The notes under the pieces are model-generated. The model saw nothing but the letters and a program-made list of their open reading frames with translations, searched no databases and had not been told where the DNA came from. A DNA stretch of 64,000 nt from Micromonospora lutea (GTDB lineage Bacteria; Actinomycetota; Actinomycetes; Mycobacteriales; Micromonosporaceae), in assembly GCF_016863535.1 (NCBI RefSeq), contig NZ_BOPB01000010.1:160339-224338 (forward strand), written 5' to 3'. Each line of letters starts with the position of its first letter. Within the stretch, counting starts at the first letter, position 1. The position numbers and the translations under genes were made by a program. Shown in pieces: positions 52,792-61,433 of the stretch.

Positions 52792-54153
52792 GTGTCCGAA
52801 CAGATTGGTGAGGTCGGGGTACCGGCCGCGCAGCAGCACGAACGGCCACCTGGTGGCCCGCTTCGTCGCTGGCTCACCGACACGGCAGGGGGCCTGCCGG
52901 CAACCTTCTGGTACCTCTGGGCCGGCCTGCTGATCAACCGGGCCGGCGCGTTCGCGATGCTCTTCCTGTCGCTCTACCTGACCGCGGCCCGGGACGCCAG
53001 CGAGGCGCTGGCCGGTGTGGTGGTCGGCGCGTACGGCGCGGGCGGTGCGGCCGGCGTGCTGCTCGGTGGAGTCCTGGCCGACCGCTGGGGTCGACGGTCG
53101 ACTCTGGTCGCGGCGCATCTGGTCACCGCCGCCCTGATGGTCGCACTCGCCCTCAGCCAGCACCTCGGCGTCATCGCGGCACTCGCCCTGCTGGTCGGGG
53201 TGACGCATTCCATGCCGAGCCCGGCCTTCGTCGCGGCGATCGTCGACGTGGTGCCGGAGCACCGTCGGTCCCGCGCCTTCAACCTGCAGTTCTGGGCGTT
53301 CAACCTCGGCATGGCCGTCGCCTCCGTGCTGGCCGGTCTACTGGCCGAGGCGAGCTACGTGGCCCTGTTCCTGGTCGACGCCTTCGCCACGATGGCCACT
53401 GCCGCGCTCATCGCCTGGAAGGTTCCGGAGACCCTGACCCGACGGCGGATCTCGGCGAGTCCGGCCGTCGGCGCCCGGCCGTCGCGGCGTCCAGGACTGC
53501 ACACCGCGCTGACCGATCGACACTTCATGGTCTTCGTCGGGCTGACCTTCGTGCTGGCCGTGCTGACCATGCAGGCGTCGACGATCATGCCGCTGGCAAT
53601 GCGTGCCGACGGTCTGGGGCCGTCGTCGTACGGCATGGTGGTGGCCCTCGGCGGCGTCCTGATCGTGCTCGGCCAGTTGTTCGTACCCCGGCTCATCGAC
53701 AATCACCGGAAGGCGCACGTGCTGGGCCTGTCGACGGCGTTGCTCGCCGTCGGCTTCGGTGCGCTCGCCGTCGCCGACGACCTCCCGTTCTACCTGGGCG
53801 CCTGCGTGATCTGGACGATCGGCTCGATGCTGGCCGCGCCACCCAACGCACAGATCAACGCGGACCTGGCGCCACCGGCGCTGCGAGCCCGCTACCAGTC
53901 GGTGTTCTACCTGACCTTCCCCGCGGCGTCGTTCCTCGCGCCGACACTCGGCGGCTTCAGCCTGCAACGGTGGGGCGACAGGCACTGGTTGCTGATCGCT
54001 GCGCTGGGTCTGCTGGCCGCCGGCGCGCACCTGCTCGCCGGGCCGTCGCGAGAACGACGCGTGGCCAGCCTGCGCCGCCAGGAGGAACCGGTCGACCCGT
54101 CGCTGGCCAACGCTGTCGGTCGCCATCCGGCACAGCCGGACACGGTCCACTGA
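52792..54153 (+). CDS. MFS transporter (DHA1-like), copy 2
   Basis: 453 residues, paralogous to the preceding gene along its whole length: LTDTAGGLPATFWYLWAGLLINRAGAFAMLFLSLYLTAAR, motif A GGVLADRWGRRSTLVAAH and similar later loops (VVALGGVLIVLGQLFVPRLI against VIALNGVLIVAGQLFVPRLI). This is a tandem duplication. GTG 52792 starts the frame 50 bp after the first gene. The two may be co-transcribed; the pair could have split substrates. Confidence 0.86.
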   Translation: MSEQIGEVGVPAAQQHERPPGGPLRRWLTDTAGGLPATFWYLWAGLLINRAGAFAMLFLSLYLTAARDASEALAGVVVGAYGAGGAAGVLLGGVLADRWGRRSTLVAAHLVTAALMVALALSQHLGVIAALALLVGVTHSMPSPAFVAAIVDVVPEHRRSRAFNLQFWAFNLGMAVASVLAGLLAEASYVALFLVDAFATMATAALIAWKVPETLTRRRISASPAVGARPSRRPGLHTALTDRHFMVFVGLTFVLAVLTMQASTIMPLAMRADGLGPSSYGMVVALGGVLIVLGQLFVPRLIDNHRKAHVLGLSTALLAVGFGALAVADDLPFYLGACVIWTIGSMLAAPPNAQINADLAPPALRARYQSVFYLTFPAASFLAPTLGGFSLQRWGDRHWLLIAALGLLAAGAHLLAGPSRERRVASLRRQEEPVDPSLANAVGRHPAQPDTVH

Positions 54154-54161
54154 ACGCAGTG

Positions 54162-54189
54162 ATGCCCGGTACGCGGACGTACCGGGCAT
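54162..54189 (+). terminator. Hairpin terminator downstream of MFS genes
   Basis: Perfect 12-bp stem (atgcccggtacg) with a 4-nt loop, eight bases after the second MFS stop. A T-poor tail follows. Confidence 0.8.
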
Positions 54190-54523
54190 TCGACGTCGTA
54201 CGACCGGCGGCGGCGGGCGTCACTCACCCCCGTAAGCGGCGCCCGCTCGCGCCGCCGGTCAAACAGGTGGGCCACCGTCCCCCAACGGTGTCGGTCCACC
54301 CGTCCCCCGCGCCTCGCCCGGCTGCACAGATCTGATCGATCCGCCGCTCCCCCGAACGGTTCCGAGCGTAACGCGGTGCAATAAAGTTAGTGCGGCCAGA
54401 CCTTGCGATTCAACCTGAGCGGCTGTCTCGCCCGTCACAGCTACCGAACCCCTGTGGGGACGGTTGCCTAGGCCCTCGGTCCAGGCCAACAGCGGGTACC
54501 CGAGGACTATTCCCGTAAACCTT
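54190..54523. other. Non-coding gap before the Rho-N/histone-like gene
   Basis: 334 bp between the MFS terminator and the stop of the convergent Rho-N-like gene. It contains a locally AT-rich patch around 54372-54392 (gcggtgcaataaagttagtgc), runs of C and no reading frame of coding character. No tRNA or riboswitch is recognised; I leave it unassigned. Confidence 0.4.
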
Positions 54524-55468
54524 TCATCCGTCCTCCCGATCTGGCGATTCGGTCCGGAAGAAGTTGCTCGGGCGGCCGTCCCGCATCTGCTCCTGGTAGA
54601 TCAGGTTCAGCCGCCGCAGGTCGAAGGTGTGGAACCACTCGTCCCAGCTGATCTCACGGATCCGGCTGCTCTCCCGGTAACCCGGAAAGTTGAACGTCAA
54701 CACCCCGGCCCGGCCCTCGCGCTCGGTACCGCTGATCGTCGCCGGTTTGGCACCGCGCTCCCGGGCCCACCGTCGGATGACGTCGTGGTTGGTGGTGACC
54801 AGGCTGCGGCCGGCACGCTCCGGCCGGTCCTGGAGCGAGGAGATCAGCTGCGACGATCGGATCGACCGCGAACTCGATCGTCCGGTCCGCGCGGCACCAC
54901 CGCTGGCGGACCGCCGGGTGGGTGCCGCCTTACCCGCGCGGGTGGCCTCGGTGCGGGATCCACCGGCGGCGGTGCCACTCGTGGTCGCCTTGCGCGGGGC
55001 CGACTTCCTCGCTCCGGCCGTGCTCCTACCCGCCGCACCGGTGCGTGCCGCGCTGGTCGCCTTGCGGGCGGTGCCGGTGGTCGACCTACCCGCCGCGCTG
55101 GTGGCCTTGCGGGCCGGAGCGGCGCGTTTCGCCGGCGCCGCCTTGGCCCGCCCCGGCGCGTTCCGGCCGGACGCCGCCTTGCGCGTGCCGGATGCCTTCG
55201 TGGCGTTGGCCCGGCCGGCCGGACCGCTGCTCCGGCGCCCGGCGCCGCCGGACCGGAGCGTCTTCGCCAGCGTCTTCACCAGCTCCGGCTTACGCAGGGC
55301 CGAGATGCCGGAGACCCCGTACCGCCGCAGCTCTCCCCGAATGTCGTCCACCCGCATCCGGGAGATCTCCGACTCGGAGATCCGTGGCGTGTTCGGGGTC
55401 TGGTTACCGCCCTGCCGTTTGGTCCTGGTCGCGGTCCCGCCGCGACCCGAGCTGCTTCGCTGAGCCAT
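54524..55468 (-). CDS. Rho-N-like domain fused to a histone-H1-like Ala/Lys/Arg tail and a C-terminal domain
   Basis: 314 residues in three parts. Residues about 30-70 (RISESEISRMRVDDIRGELR, RYGVSGISALRKPELVKTLA) resemble the SAP/Rho-N-terminal fold. Residues about 73-203 are a flexible Ala/Lys/Arg/Ser/Thr-rich tract with repeating AARKATSA-type units, like the tails of mycobacterial HupB and Hc1-type proteins. Residues about 224-305 form a compact domain (LVTTNHDVIRRWARERGAKPATISGTE, REISWDEWFHTFDL, LNLIYQEQMRDGRPSNFF) also found as a stand-alone small protein in other bacteria. DNA binding is inferred. No family name for the whole chain is certain. ATG 55468. Confidence 0.7.
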   Translation of the reverse strand: MAQRSSSGRGGTATRTKRQGGNQTPNTPRISESEISRMRVDDIRGELRRYGVSGISALRKPELVKTLAKTLRSGGAGRRSSGPAGRANATKASGTRKAASGRNAPGRAKAAPAKRAAPARKATSAAGRSTTGTARKATSAARTGAAGRSTAGARKSAPRKATTSGTAAGGSRTEATRAGKAAPTRRSASGGAARTGRSSSRSIRSSQLISSLQDRPERAGRSLVTTNHDVIRRWARERGAKPATISGTEREGRAGVLTFNFPGYRESSRIREISWDEWFHTFDLRRLNLIYQEQMRDGRPSNFFRTESPDREDG

Positions 55469-55545
55469 GGACGCTCACGCTCCTCGACACTCGCCGTCTC
55501 GGCGCGGCGGGTCCCATCGCCGCACCGCGCGCTGCGGCTTACCCG

Positions 55546-56079
55546 TCAGGAGCGGTCCGAACCTTCAGCGCCAGGCGGAGCCGACCGAACAGCTTCGGAA
55601 GGCTCGAACAGGTGCGCGAAGGCGGCCAGGTTGGCGGTCGACTCGCCCCGCTTCACCCGCCACTCCCACTCGCGGCGGATCGAGCTGCCGAACCCGATCT
55701 CCAACATGGTGTCGAAGGACTCGTCGGCGTAGGACAGCACCGCACCGAGCAGCCGGTCCAGTTCGTCGGCGTCGACACCGTTCGGGTTGACCCGGCCGGT
55801 GAGGTAGACGTCGCCGACCGCGTCGATGGAGAACGAGACGGCGTACATCTTGGCGTTGCGCTGCAGCAACCAGGCCCACAGCTCCTCACGCCGCTCGTCC
55901 GGCTGGCGCATCACGAACGCCTCGATCCGCAGCGCGTGCTCACCGACGATCAGATTGCAGACCGTCTTGAGCTTGTGCGTACCGGGCAGGGTCACCGCGT
56001 ACGACCCCGGGCCAGTGGACTCGCAGGCGAGTTCCCGCTCCGCGCAGACGGACTCGATCAGGGCACCGAGGTCGCTCAT
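55546..56079 (-). CDS. YbjN-domain protein
   Basis: 177 residues of the YbjN fold (type III secretion chaperone-like): VCNLIVGEHALRIEAFVMRQPDERREELW, AWLLQRNAKMYAVSFSIDAV and YLTGRVNPNGVDADELDRLLGAVLSYADESFDTML. Actinobacterial members sit directly next to mshA, as Rv0487 does to mshA in M. tuberculosis. The function is unclear; in enterobacteria YbjN is implicated in motility and stress. The gene lies 90 bp before mshA and is transcribed in the same direction. Confidence 0.88.
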   Translation of the reverse strand: MSDLGALIESVCAERELACESTGPGSYAVTLPGTHKLKTVCNLIVGEHALRIEAFVMRQPDERREELWAWLLQRNAKMYAVSFSIDAVGDVYLTGRVNPNGVDADELDRLLGAVLSYADESFDTMLEIGFGSSIRREWEWRVKRGESTANLAAFAHLFEPSEAVRSAPPGAEGSDRS

Positions 56080-56169
56080 CCGACCAACTCTACGGCGATC
56101 ACCACCGCACCGCCCGGCTGCCGGTCGGTCATCGCCGCCCTGGTGGGGCGAGCCGGGACCGTCCGGCGC

Positions 56170-57537
56170 TCAGCAGCAGGAGCTGGTGAGCGCGGCGGTC
56201 AGACCGGCCCGATGGTCGGCGATCGCCTCACCGTAGACGGCGAGCAGGCCGGCCGCGGTGCGATGCCAGGAGAAGTTCCGGGCGTGCCGGGCGGCGCCGA
56301 CGGACAACTGTTCCCGTCGGACCCGGTCGGGCAGCAGGCGGGCCAGCGTACCCGCCCAGTCCGCCGGGTCGTGTCCGCGCACCAGCACCCCGCTGACCTG
56401 GTCGCGCACTGCGGTGACCAGGCCGCCGACGGCGGCGGCCACCACGGGCGTACCGCAGGCCTGGGCCTCCAGGGCGACCAGACCGAAGGATTCGTTGTAC
56501 GACGGCACGGCGACCAGGTCGGCCGCCTGGTAGAGCAGGGGCAGTTCCGCTCCGGTGCGCGGCGGCAGGAAGTGCACCCGGTCGGCGACGCCGAGCGAGG
56601 CGGCCAGCTCCATCAGCGCGGTGGGCCGGTCCAGCCCGGTGCCGCTGGGGCCACCGCAGATCACCACCGCGACCTCGCCGGCCAGCTCGGCATCCCGCGC
56701 ACGCAGGGCGGCGATCGCACGGATGAGCACGTCGGGTGCCTTCAGCGGCTGGATCCGCCCGACGAAGGCCACCAGGTGGCCACGGGTCGGCAGGCCCAGC
56801 CGGACCCTGGCCGCGATGGTGGCGGCATCCCGGTCGCCCGCGACGGGACGGAACCGTTCCAGGTCGACGCCGGGCTCGACCACCGCGACCCGGGTGGGCT
56901 CGGCGTCGTACCGGTCGATCAGGTCCCGTGCCTCGACCCGGGTGTTCGCGACCAGCCGATCCGCCTCCGCGACCACCTGCTCCTCACCGATCACCCGGGC
57001 CTTGGGCTCCGGTCGGTCGCCGACGGCCAACTGCGCGTTCTTCACCTTGGCCAGCGTGTGCGCGGTGTGTACCAGCGGCACCCCCCAGCGGTCCTTGGCA
57101 AGCCAGCCGACCTGCCCGGAGAGCCAGTAGTGGGAGTGGATGAGGTCGTAGTGGCCGGGCGGGCGGGCCGCCTCGGCACGCAGCACGCCAGCGGTGAACG
57201 CGCAGAGCTGACCGGGCAGTTCCTCCTTGGTCAGACCCTCCAGCGGGCCGGCCATCACGTGCCGGACGTGCACCCCCGGAGCCACCTCCACCACCGGCGG
57301 CAGGTCACCCGAGGTGGTCCGAGTGAAGATCTCGACCTCGACGTTCGCCTCGGCCAGCCGCCGGGAAACCTCGAGGATGTAGACGTTCATGCCGCCAGCG
57401 TCCCCGGTGCCCGGCTGGTGCAGCGGTGAGGTGTGCACCGACAGGGTCGCGATCCGCCGGGGTCGCGGCCAGGGCAGGGAACCTCGCTGACGACCGACAC
57501 CGGTGTGCTCTTCCGCCACGTCCGCTCCCTTTGCCAC
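56170..57537 (-). CDS. mshA: D-inositol-3-phosphate glycosyltransferase MshA (mycothiol synthesis)
   Basis: 455 residues, GT4 family. N-terminal Rossmann half with [25 protein letters not shown]-terminal half with the UDP-sugar motif [27 protein letters not shown] and [16 protein letters not shown]. It transfers GlcNAc from UDP-GlcNAc to 1L-myo-inositol-1-phosphate, the first step to mycothiol. The C-terminus ends SSCC. ATG 57537 gives a short extension before the fold; an internal start is possible. The gene is divergent from the SDR gene. Mycothiol production fits the mycothiol-dependent enzyme at 60.5 kb. Confidence 0.94.
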   Translation of the reverse strand: MAKGADVAEEHTGVGRQRGSLPWPRPRRIATLSVHTSPLHQPGTGDAGGMNVYILEVSRRLAEANVEVEIFTRTTSGDLPPVVEVAPGVHVRHVMAGPLEGLTKEELPGQLCAFTAGVLRAEAARPPGHYDLIHSHYWLSGQVGWLAKDRWGVPLVHTAHTLAKVKNAQLAVGDRPEPKARVIGEEQVVAEADRLVANTRVEARDLIDRYDAEPTRVAVVEPGVDLERFRPVAGDRDAATIAARVRLGLPTRGHLVAFVGRIQPLKAPDVLIRAIAALRARDAELAGEVAVVICGGPSGTGLDRPTALMELAASLGVADRVHFLPPRTGAELPLLYQAADLVAVPSYNESFGLVALEAQACGTPVVAAAVGGLVTAVRDQVSGVLVRGHDPADWAGTLARLLPDRVRREQLSVGAARHARNFSWHRTAAGLLAVYGEAIADHRAGLTAALTSSCC

Positions 57538-57702
57538 GGTTGATGCCGTCCTGCACGACCGGCGCTACTGCGTCAACACTTCACGCCGGATGTCATCTTC
57601 CCGATCGGCGGCGGGAAATACGTCGGGCAGGCCCCCGGGCGTGACCGACCTCATGGCGACCGTGCCGTCTCCCGCCGGCCACCCGCGAGCGAGAATGGCC
57701 AG

Positions 57703-58467
57703 ATGAGTCGTGTCGTGATCGTCACCGGAGCGTCCAGCGGGATCGGCGCCGCCACCGCCCGGCGGCTCGCCGTTGAGGGCTTCCACGTGCTTGCCGCAGC
57801 ACGGCGTACCGACCGCCTGGTCGAGCTGGTCGCCGAGATCAGCGCCGCCGGCGGCTCCGCCACCGCGGTGGGCTGCGACGTCACCTCCGACGAGTCGGTG
57901 GCCGACCTGGCCCGGGCCGCGCAGCAGGCCGGCGGGCCGGTGACCCTCCTGGTGAACAACGCGGGCGGGGCACGTGGTCTGGACCCGGTGGAGTCCGGCG
58001 CGATCGGTGACTGGCAGTGGATGTACGACGTCAACGTGCTCGGCACGCTGCGGGTCACCCAGGCGCTGCTGCCGATGCTGGAGGCATCCGGGGCGGGCAC
58101 GATCGTCGTCGTCTCCTCGACCGCCGGCTTCACCGTGTACGAAGGTGGCGGTGGCTACACCGCGGCGAAGCACGCGCAGACCGCGGTCGCCGGCACGCTA
58201 CGGCTGGAGCTGTGCGGGCGCCCGGTGCGGGTGATCGAGATCGACCCGGGCATGGTGAAGACCGACGAGTTCTCGTTGACCCGCTTCGGCGGGGACGTCG
58301 CGCAGGCGGAAGCGGTCTACGCCGGTGTTGCCGAGCCGCTGCTCGCCGAGGACGTCGCCGACTGTATCGCCTGGTGCGCCACCCGCCCGCAGCACGTCAA
58401 CGTGGACCGTCTCGTGGTCCGGCCGCTGGCCCAGGCCGCCCAGCACAAGGTGCACCGGGCCACCTGA
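57703..58467 (+). CDS. Short-chain dehydrogenase/reductase
   Basis: 254 residues, classical SDR. Cofactor loop VIVTGASSGIGAATARRLA, an Arg in AARRTDRL that favours NADP, NNAGG, catalytic Ser in VVVSSTAGFTV and Tyr-Lys in YEGGGGYTAAKHAQTA (YTAAKHA). The substrate is not determined. It occupies the position of Rv0484c between murB and mshA. The methyltransferase gene follows 13 bp downstream, so they are co-transcribed. Confidence 0.9.
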   Translation: MSRVVIVTGASSGIGAATARRLAVEGFHVLAAARRTDRLVELVAEISAAGGSATAVGCDVTSDESVADLARAAQQAGGPVTLLVNNAGGARGLDPVESGAIGDWQWMYDVNVLGTLRVTQALLPMLEASGAGTIVVVSSTAGFTVYEGGGGYTAAKHAQTAVAGTLRLELCGRPVRVIEIDPGMVKTDEFSLTRFGGDVAQAEAVYAGVAEPLLAEDVADCIAWCATRPQHVNVDRLVVRPLAQAAQHKVHRAT

Positions 58468-58480
58468 TCCGGTCTCGACG

Positions 58481-59326
58481 ATGGCATCGCGGGCATCCCG
58501 ACCGCTCGGTGCGGTGACCCGGGGGACCACCCACCCCAACCGGCTCCGCCGGGTGGACAACTGGATCGTGGAGGCCTGCGCCGACCCGCTGCGCGCCGCA
58601 GCGGACCCGCTGGTCGTGGACCTCGGCTACGGTGCGACCCCGGTGACCACTGTGGAGTTGCGCGCCCGGCTCGCCGCCCGCGTCAGGGCCGACGTACGGA
58701 TGGTCGGGTTGGAGATCGATCCGATACGCGTGGCCGACGCGCAGCCCGCCGCCGACCCACCGGGGCTCACCTTCGCCCGAGGCGGCTTCGAACTGGCCGG
58801 TCTACGGCCCGCGCTGGTCCGCGCGTTCAACGTGCTGCGCCAGTACGACGAGAGCGAGGTGGCCGACGCCTGGAGCACGCTGTGCGCCGGGCTGGCCCCC
58901 GGCGGGCTGCTGGTGGAGGGGACCTGTGACGAGTTGGGGCGGCTCGGCGGGTGGGTGCTGCTCGACGCCGACGGGCCACGCTCGCTGACCCTGGCCGCCC
59001 GGCTGACGACCCTCGGCAGTCCGGCCGAACTGGCCGAGCGGCTGCCGAAGGCGCTGATCCACCGCAACGTACCGGGTGAACGGATCCACGACCTGATCCG
59101 GGCGCTGGACGACGCCTGGCACGCCGCCGCAGGTTACGTCCCCTTCGGCCCCCGCCAGCGCTGGTTGCACACCGTGGCCGCCGTCCGCGCCCAGGGCTGG
59201 CCGGTCCTCGACCGCCCCCGCCACTGGCGCCGAGGCCAACTGACCCTCCCCTGGTCCGCCGTCTCCCCCACCCCTCCCGTTGATCATGAGGTTGTTACCC
59301 GGGGTGAGCGCTCTCCGAGGCGTTAA
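58481..59326 (+). CDS. SAM-dependent methyltransferase-like protein with repeat-derived C-terminus
   Basis: 281 residues. A Rossmann methyltransferase core: SAM loop VVDLGYGATPVTTVELRAR, acidic residue in MVGLEIDPIRV, ALVRAFNVLRQYDESEVADAWSTL and GLAPGGLLVEGTCDELGRLGGW. No substrate motif is recognised. The reading frame runs past the expected end into a palindromic repeat (59276-59342): the last ~15 codons (VDHEVVTRGERSPRR) and the stop are encoded by the repeat, so the native stop was probably lost or replaced. ATG 58481 starts 13 bp after the SDR stop. Confidence 0.8.
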   Translation: MASRASRPLGAVTRGTTHPNRLRRVDNWIVEACADPLRAAADPLVVDLGYGATPVTTVELRARLAARVRADVRMVGLEIDPIRVADAQPAADPPGLTFARGGFELAGLRPALVRAFNVLRQYDESEVADAWSTLCAGLAPGGLLVEGTCDELGRLGGWVLLDADGPRSLTLAARLTTLGSPAELAERLPKALIHRNVPGERIHDLIRALDDAWHAAAGYVPFGPRQRWLHTVAAVRAQGWPVLDRPRHWRRGQLTLPWSAVSPTPPVDHEVVTRGERSPRR

Positions 59327-59342
59327 CCTCATGATCAACGGG
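59276..59342. repeat. 67-bp palindromic repeat, gttgatcatgaggtt family
   Basis: Perfect 18-bp inverted arms (cccgttgatcatgaggtt and its complement) separated by 31 bp that contain gttaccc and ttaac halves. From memory, this tgatcatgaggtta-type palindrome is scattered through Micromonosporaceae intergenic regions. It lies in the 3' end of the methyltransferase gene and 16 bp from the murB stop, and may also act as a bidirectional terminator. Confidence 0.75.
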
Positions 59343-59358
59343 GAAAGGGGCGGAGGGG

Positions 59359-60441
59359 TCAGAGGGTGCAGTTGATGAGGACGGGTTCGGGGTGGAGGGA
59401 AACGCCAAAGCGGGCGTGGACACCGTCGCGGATTTCCCGGGCCAGGGTGAGCAGGGCGTCGGTGCTGGCGGCGCCGGTGGGGTTGGTCAGGGCGAGGGTG
59501 TGCTTGGTGGAGATGGCGGTGCCCCCGGGACCGGAATACCCCTTGCCGAAGCCGGCCTTGTCGATCAACCAGGCGGCGCTGACTTTGACCGTGTCGCCGG
59601 CACCGGGCCAGGACGGCGGCTCACCCAGGTCGACGGCCCGCTGCCGCAGGTGCTCGTACGCGGCGGCGTCGAGGATCGGGTTGGTGAAGAACGAACCGAC
59701 GGAACGGGTATCCGGGTCGCCCGCGTCGAGCACCATGCCCTTACCGGCGCGCAGCCGCAGCACCGTGGACCGGGCCTGTGCCAACGGCACCCGGTCACCG
59801 ACCTCGACGCCGAGCGCCCGGGCGAGCTCCGCGTAGCGCACCGGGCCGGACAGCGGCGAGCGGGCCAGCCGGAAGTCCACTGAGAGCACCACCCAGCGCT
59901 CGTTGCACTTGAAGATGCTGGACCGGTAGGCAAAGCCGCAGGCCGTGGTCTCGACCTGACCGACGGTTCCGGCGATCCGGTCGTAGACCTGCACGGCGAT
60001 GATCGTCTCGGCGACCTCCTGCCCGTACGCCCCGACGTTCTGGATCGGGGTGGCACCGGTCGAGCCGGGGATGCCGGACAGGCACTCCAGCCCCGACCAG
60101 CCGTTGCGTACCGTCGCGGCGACCAGGTCGTCCCACGGCTCACCGGCCTCGACCCGTATCGTCACGGTCTGCTCGTCCTCGGCCAGCACCCGCAGTCCCC
60201 GGGAGCGGACGAGAACCACCGTGCCGGGGAAGCCGGCATCACCGATCACCACGTTGCTGCCGCCGGCGATCAGGAGGATCTCGGAGCCCGCCTCGCGTAC
60301 CTGGCTGACCAACTCGTCGGCGTTGGTGGCGGTGACGACCCTGCCAGCCGGTCCGCCCAGGCACAATGTCGTGTATTGCGCCAGTTCGCCCGTGCTGGCG
60401 GGTTGAGCGGCGGCTGTCGGCTGGGCGTAGACGTCAGACAC
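59359..60441 (-). CDS. murB: UDP-N-acetylenolpyruvoylglucosamine reductase
   Basis: 360 residues, type I MurB. FAD-binding motifs LLIAGGSNVVIGDAGFPGTVV and GIPGSTGATPIQNVGAYGQEV, the Tyr loop in CGFAYRSSIFK, the Ser in VGSFFTNPIL and the final Glu motif HPEPVLINC. It reduces UDP-GlcNAc-enolpyruvate to UDP-MurNAc in peptidoglycan precursor synthesis. GTG 60441 is preferred; the frame upstream is not conserved. The gene is near mshA and the SDR as in M. tuberculosis. Confidence 0.96.
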   Translation of the reverse strand: MSDVYAQPTAAAQPASTGELAQYTTLCLGGPAGRVVTATNADELVSQVREAGSEILLIAGGSNVVIGDAGFPGTVVLVRSRGLRVLAEDEQTVTIRVEAGEPWDDLVAATVRNGWSGLECLSGIPGSTGATPIQNVGAYGQEVAETIIAVQVYDRIAGTVGQVETTACGFAYRSSIFKCNERWVVLSVDFRLARSPLSGPVRYAELARALGVEVGDRVPLAQARSTVLRLRAGKGMVLDAGDPDTRSVGSFFTNPILDAAAYEHLRQRAVDLGEPPSWPGAGDTVKVSAAWLIDKAGFGKGYSGPGGTAISTKHTLALTNPTGAASTDALLTLAREIRDGVHARFGVSLHPEPVLINCTL

Positions 60442-60511
60442 GCCTCTCACCCTAGGCTGAGAGGTAGCCGTGGCACCCACTGGTAGCCCGGTCACCCCCG
60501 GGAGGATGGCG

Positions 60512-61276
60512 ATGAGCAGATTGCACGGCACCAAGGACTTCTGGATCGGGGCGCTCCGGGCCGAGGGCCCGGCCTTCGCCGCCGCAGTGGCCGAGGCGCC
60601 ACCCGAGACTCCTGTGTTGTCCTGCCCCGGTTGGAGCGTGAACGACCTGACCCGCCACCTCGCCGGAATCTATCGGTGGGTGCACGACGTGGCCGGCTCG
60701 GGTGATCCGACGGCGCCGCAGCAGAGCCGGTCACAGCCGGTCGAGCCCGTTGCGGGCGTCACCGCCGTGCAGCAGTGGCAGCAGGCGTACGACGAACTGA
60801 TGGCGCTCTTCGACGCTCTCGACCCGGAGGCACCGGCGTGGAACTGGGCCCCCCAGCCGAAGAAGGCGGGCTTCTGGCCGCGCCGGATGGCCCACGAGAC
60901 GGCGGTGCACCGCTGGGACGCCCAGCTCGCCATCGCCTCGGGTGAGCCGATCGAGGCCAAGCTCGCGGCCGACGGGGTGAGCGAGGTGCTGGACACCTGG
61001 CTGCCCGCGGGTCGACGCAGGTCGGGCGGCCCGTGGCAAGGGGTTGTCCGGCTGACCGCCACCGACGCCGCCCAGGAGTGGTACCTGCGGCTGCGTGGTA
61101 CCGGTGTCGCCCTGCTCGACACCGGCACCATCCTCGACCACGACGACCATCATGCGCGGGTGCAGGTCAGTGGCACGGCCAGCGACTTGTTGCTGGCGCT
61201 CTGGGGACGGGTCAGCTTCGACACGCTCACCGTCGCCGGTGACCGCGAGCTGCTCGACGGCGTCCGCACCGGCTGA
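60512..61276 (+). CDS. Maleylpyruvate-isomerase-family mycothiol-dependent enzyme
   Basis: 254 residues, DinB-like MDMPI fold. N-terminal helices with a His ligand in VLSCPGWSVNDLTRHLAGIYRWVH, then RMAHETAVHRWDAQLA (HExxxHxxD pattern) giving the metal site; C-terminal MDMPI domain VSGTASDLLLALWGR. Proteins of this family use mycothiol for isomerisation or conjugation. ATG 60512 is chosen because GGGAGG lies six bases upstream; ATG 60506 would be directly adjacent to that site. The gene is divergent from murB. Confidence 0.85.
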   Translation: MSRLHGTKDFWIGALRAEGPAFAAAVAEAPPETPVLSCPGWSVNDLTRHLAGIYRWVHDVAGSGDPTAPQQSRSQPVEPVAGVTAVQQWQQAYDELMALFDALDPEAPAWNWAPQPKKAGFWPRRMAHETAVHRWDAQLAIASGEPIEAKLAADGVSEVLDTWLPAGRRRSGGPWQGVVRLTATDAAQEWYLRLRGTGVALLDTGTILDHDDHHARVQVSGTASDLLLALWGRVSFDTLTVAGDRELLDGVRTG

Positions 61277-61327
61277 TCTCCCCGCACCGCCATGCTCCGG
61301 CCGGGGCCGTGCGGTAGGTGCGACGAC

Positions 61328-61370
61328 GGCCACGAGCCGGCCCGGTGATGCCCGAGGCCGGCTCGTGGCC
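61328..61370 (+). terminator. Hairpin terminator
   Basis: Perfect 15-bp stem (ggccacgagccggcc) with a 13-nt loop, 51 bp after the mycothiol-dependent enzyme gene and 19 bp before the first LacI-type operator. Confidence 0.82.
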
Positions 61371-61388
61371 ATTCTGTGACCCTCCTGA

Positions 61389-61400
61389 GAGAGCGCTCTC
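61389..61400. promoter_or_regulatory. LacI-family operator 1
   Basis: Perfect palindrome gagagcgctctc. It abuts the -35 hexamer TTGACA at 61401-61406. The core matches operators of CebR/MalR-type LacI repressors (consensus TGGGAGCGCTCCCA). Confidence 0.82.
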
Positions 61401-61430
61401 TTGACACGTCCGGTGCCGGCCCGCAGGCTA
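61401..61430 (+). promoter_or_regulatory. cebE-like promoter
   Basis: TTGACA (61401-61406) is a perfect -35 hexamer; the best -10 candidate 17 bp on is CAGGCT (61424-61429), which is weak. Both operators flank it. Confidence 0.6.
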
Positions 61431-61433
61431 CGA

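Noticed and set aside
54372..54392. AT-rich patch that could be part of a riboswitch or tRNA
   Set aside because: I could not build a cloverleaf or match any riboswitch consensus.
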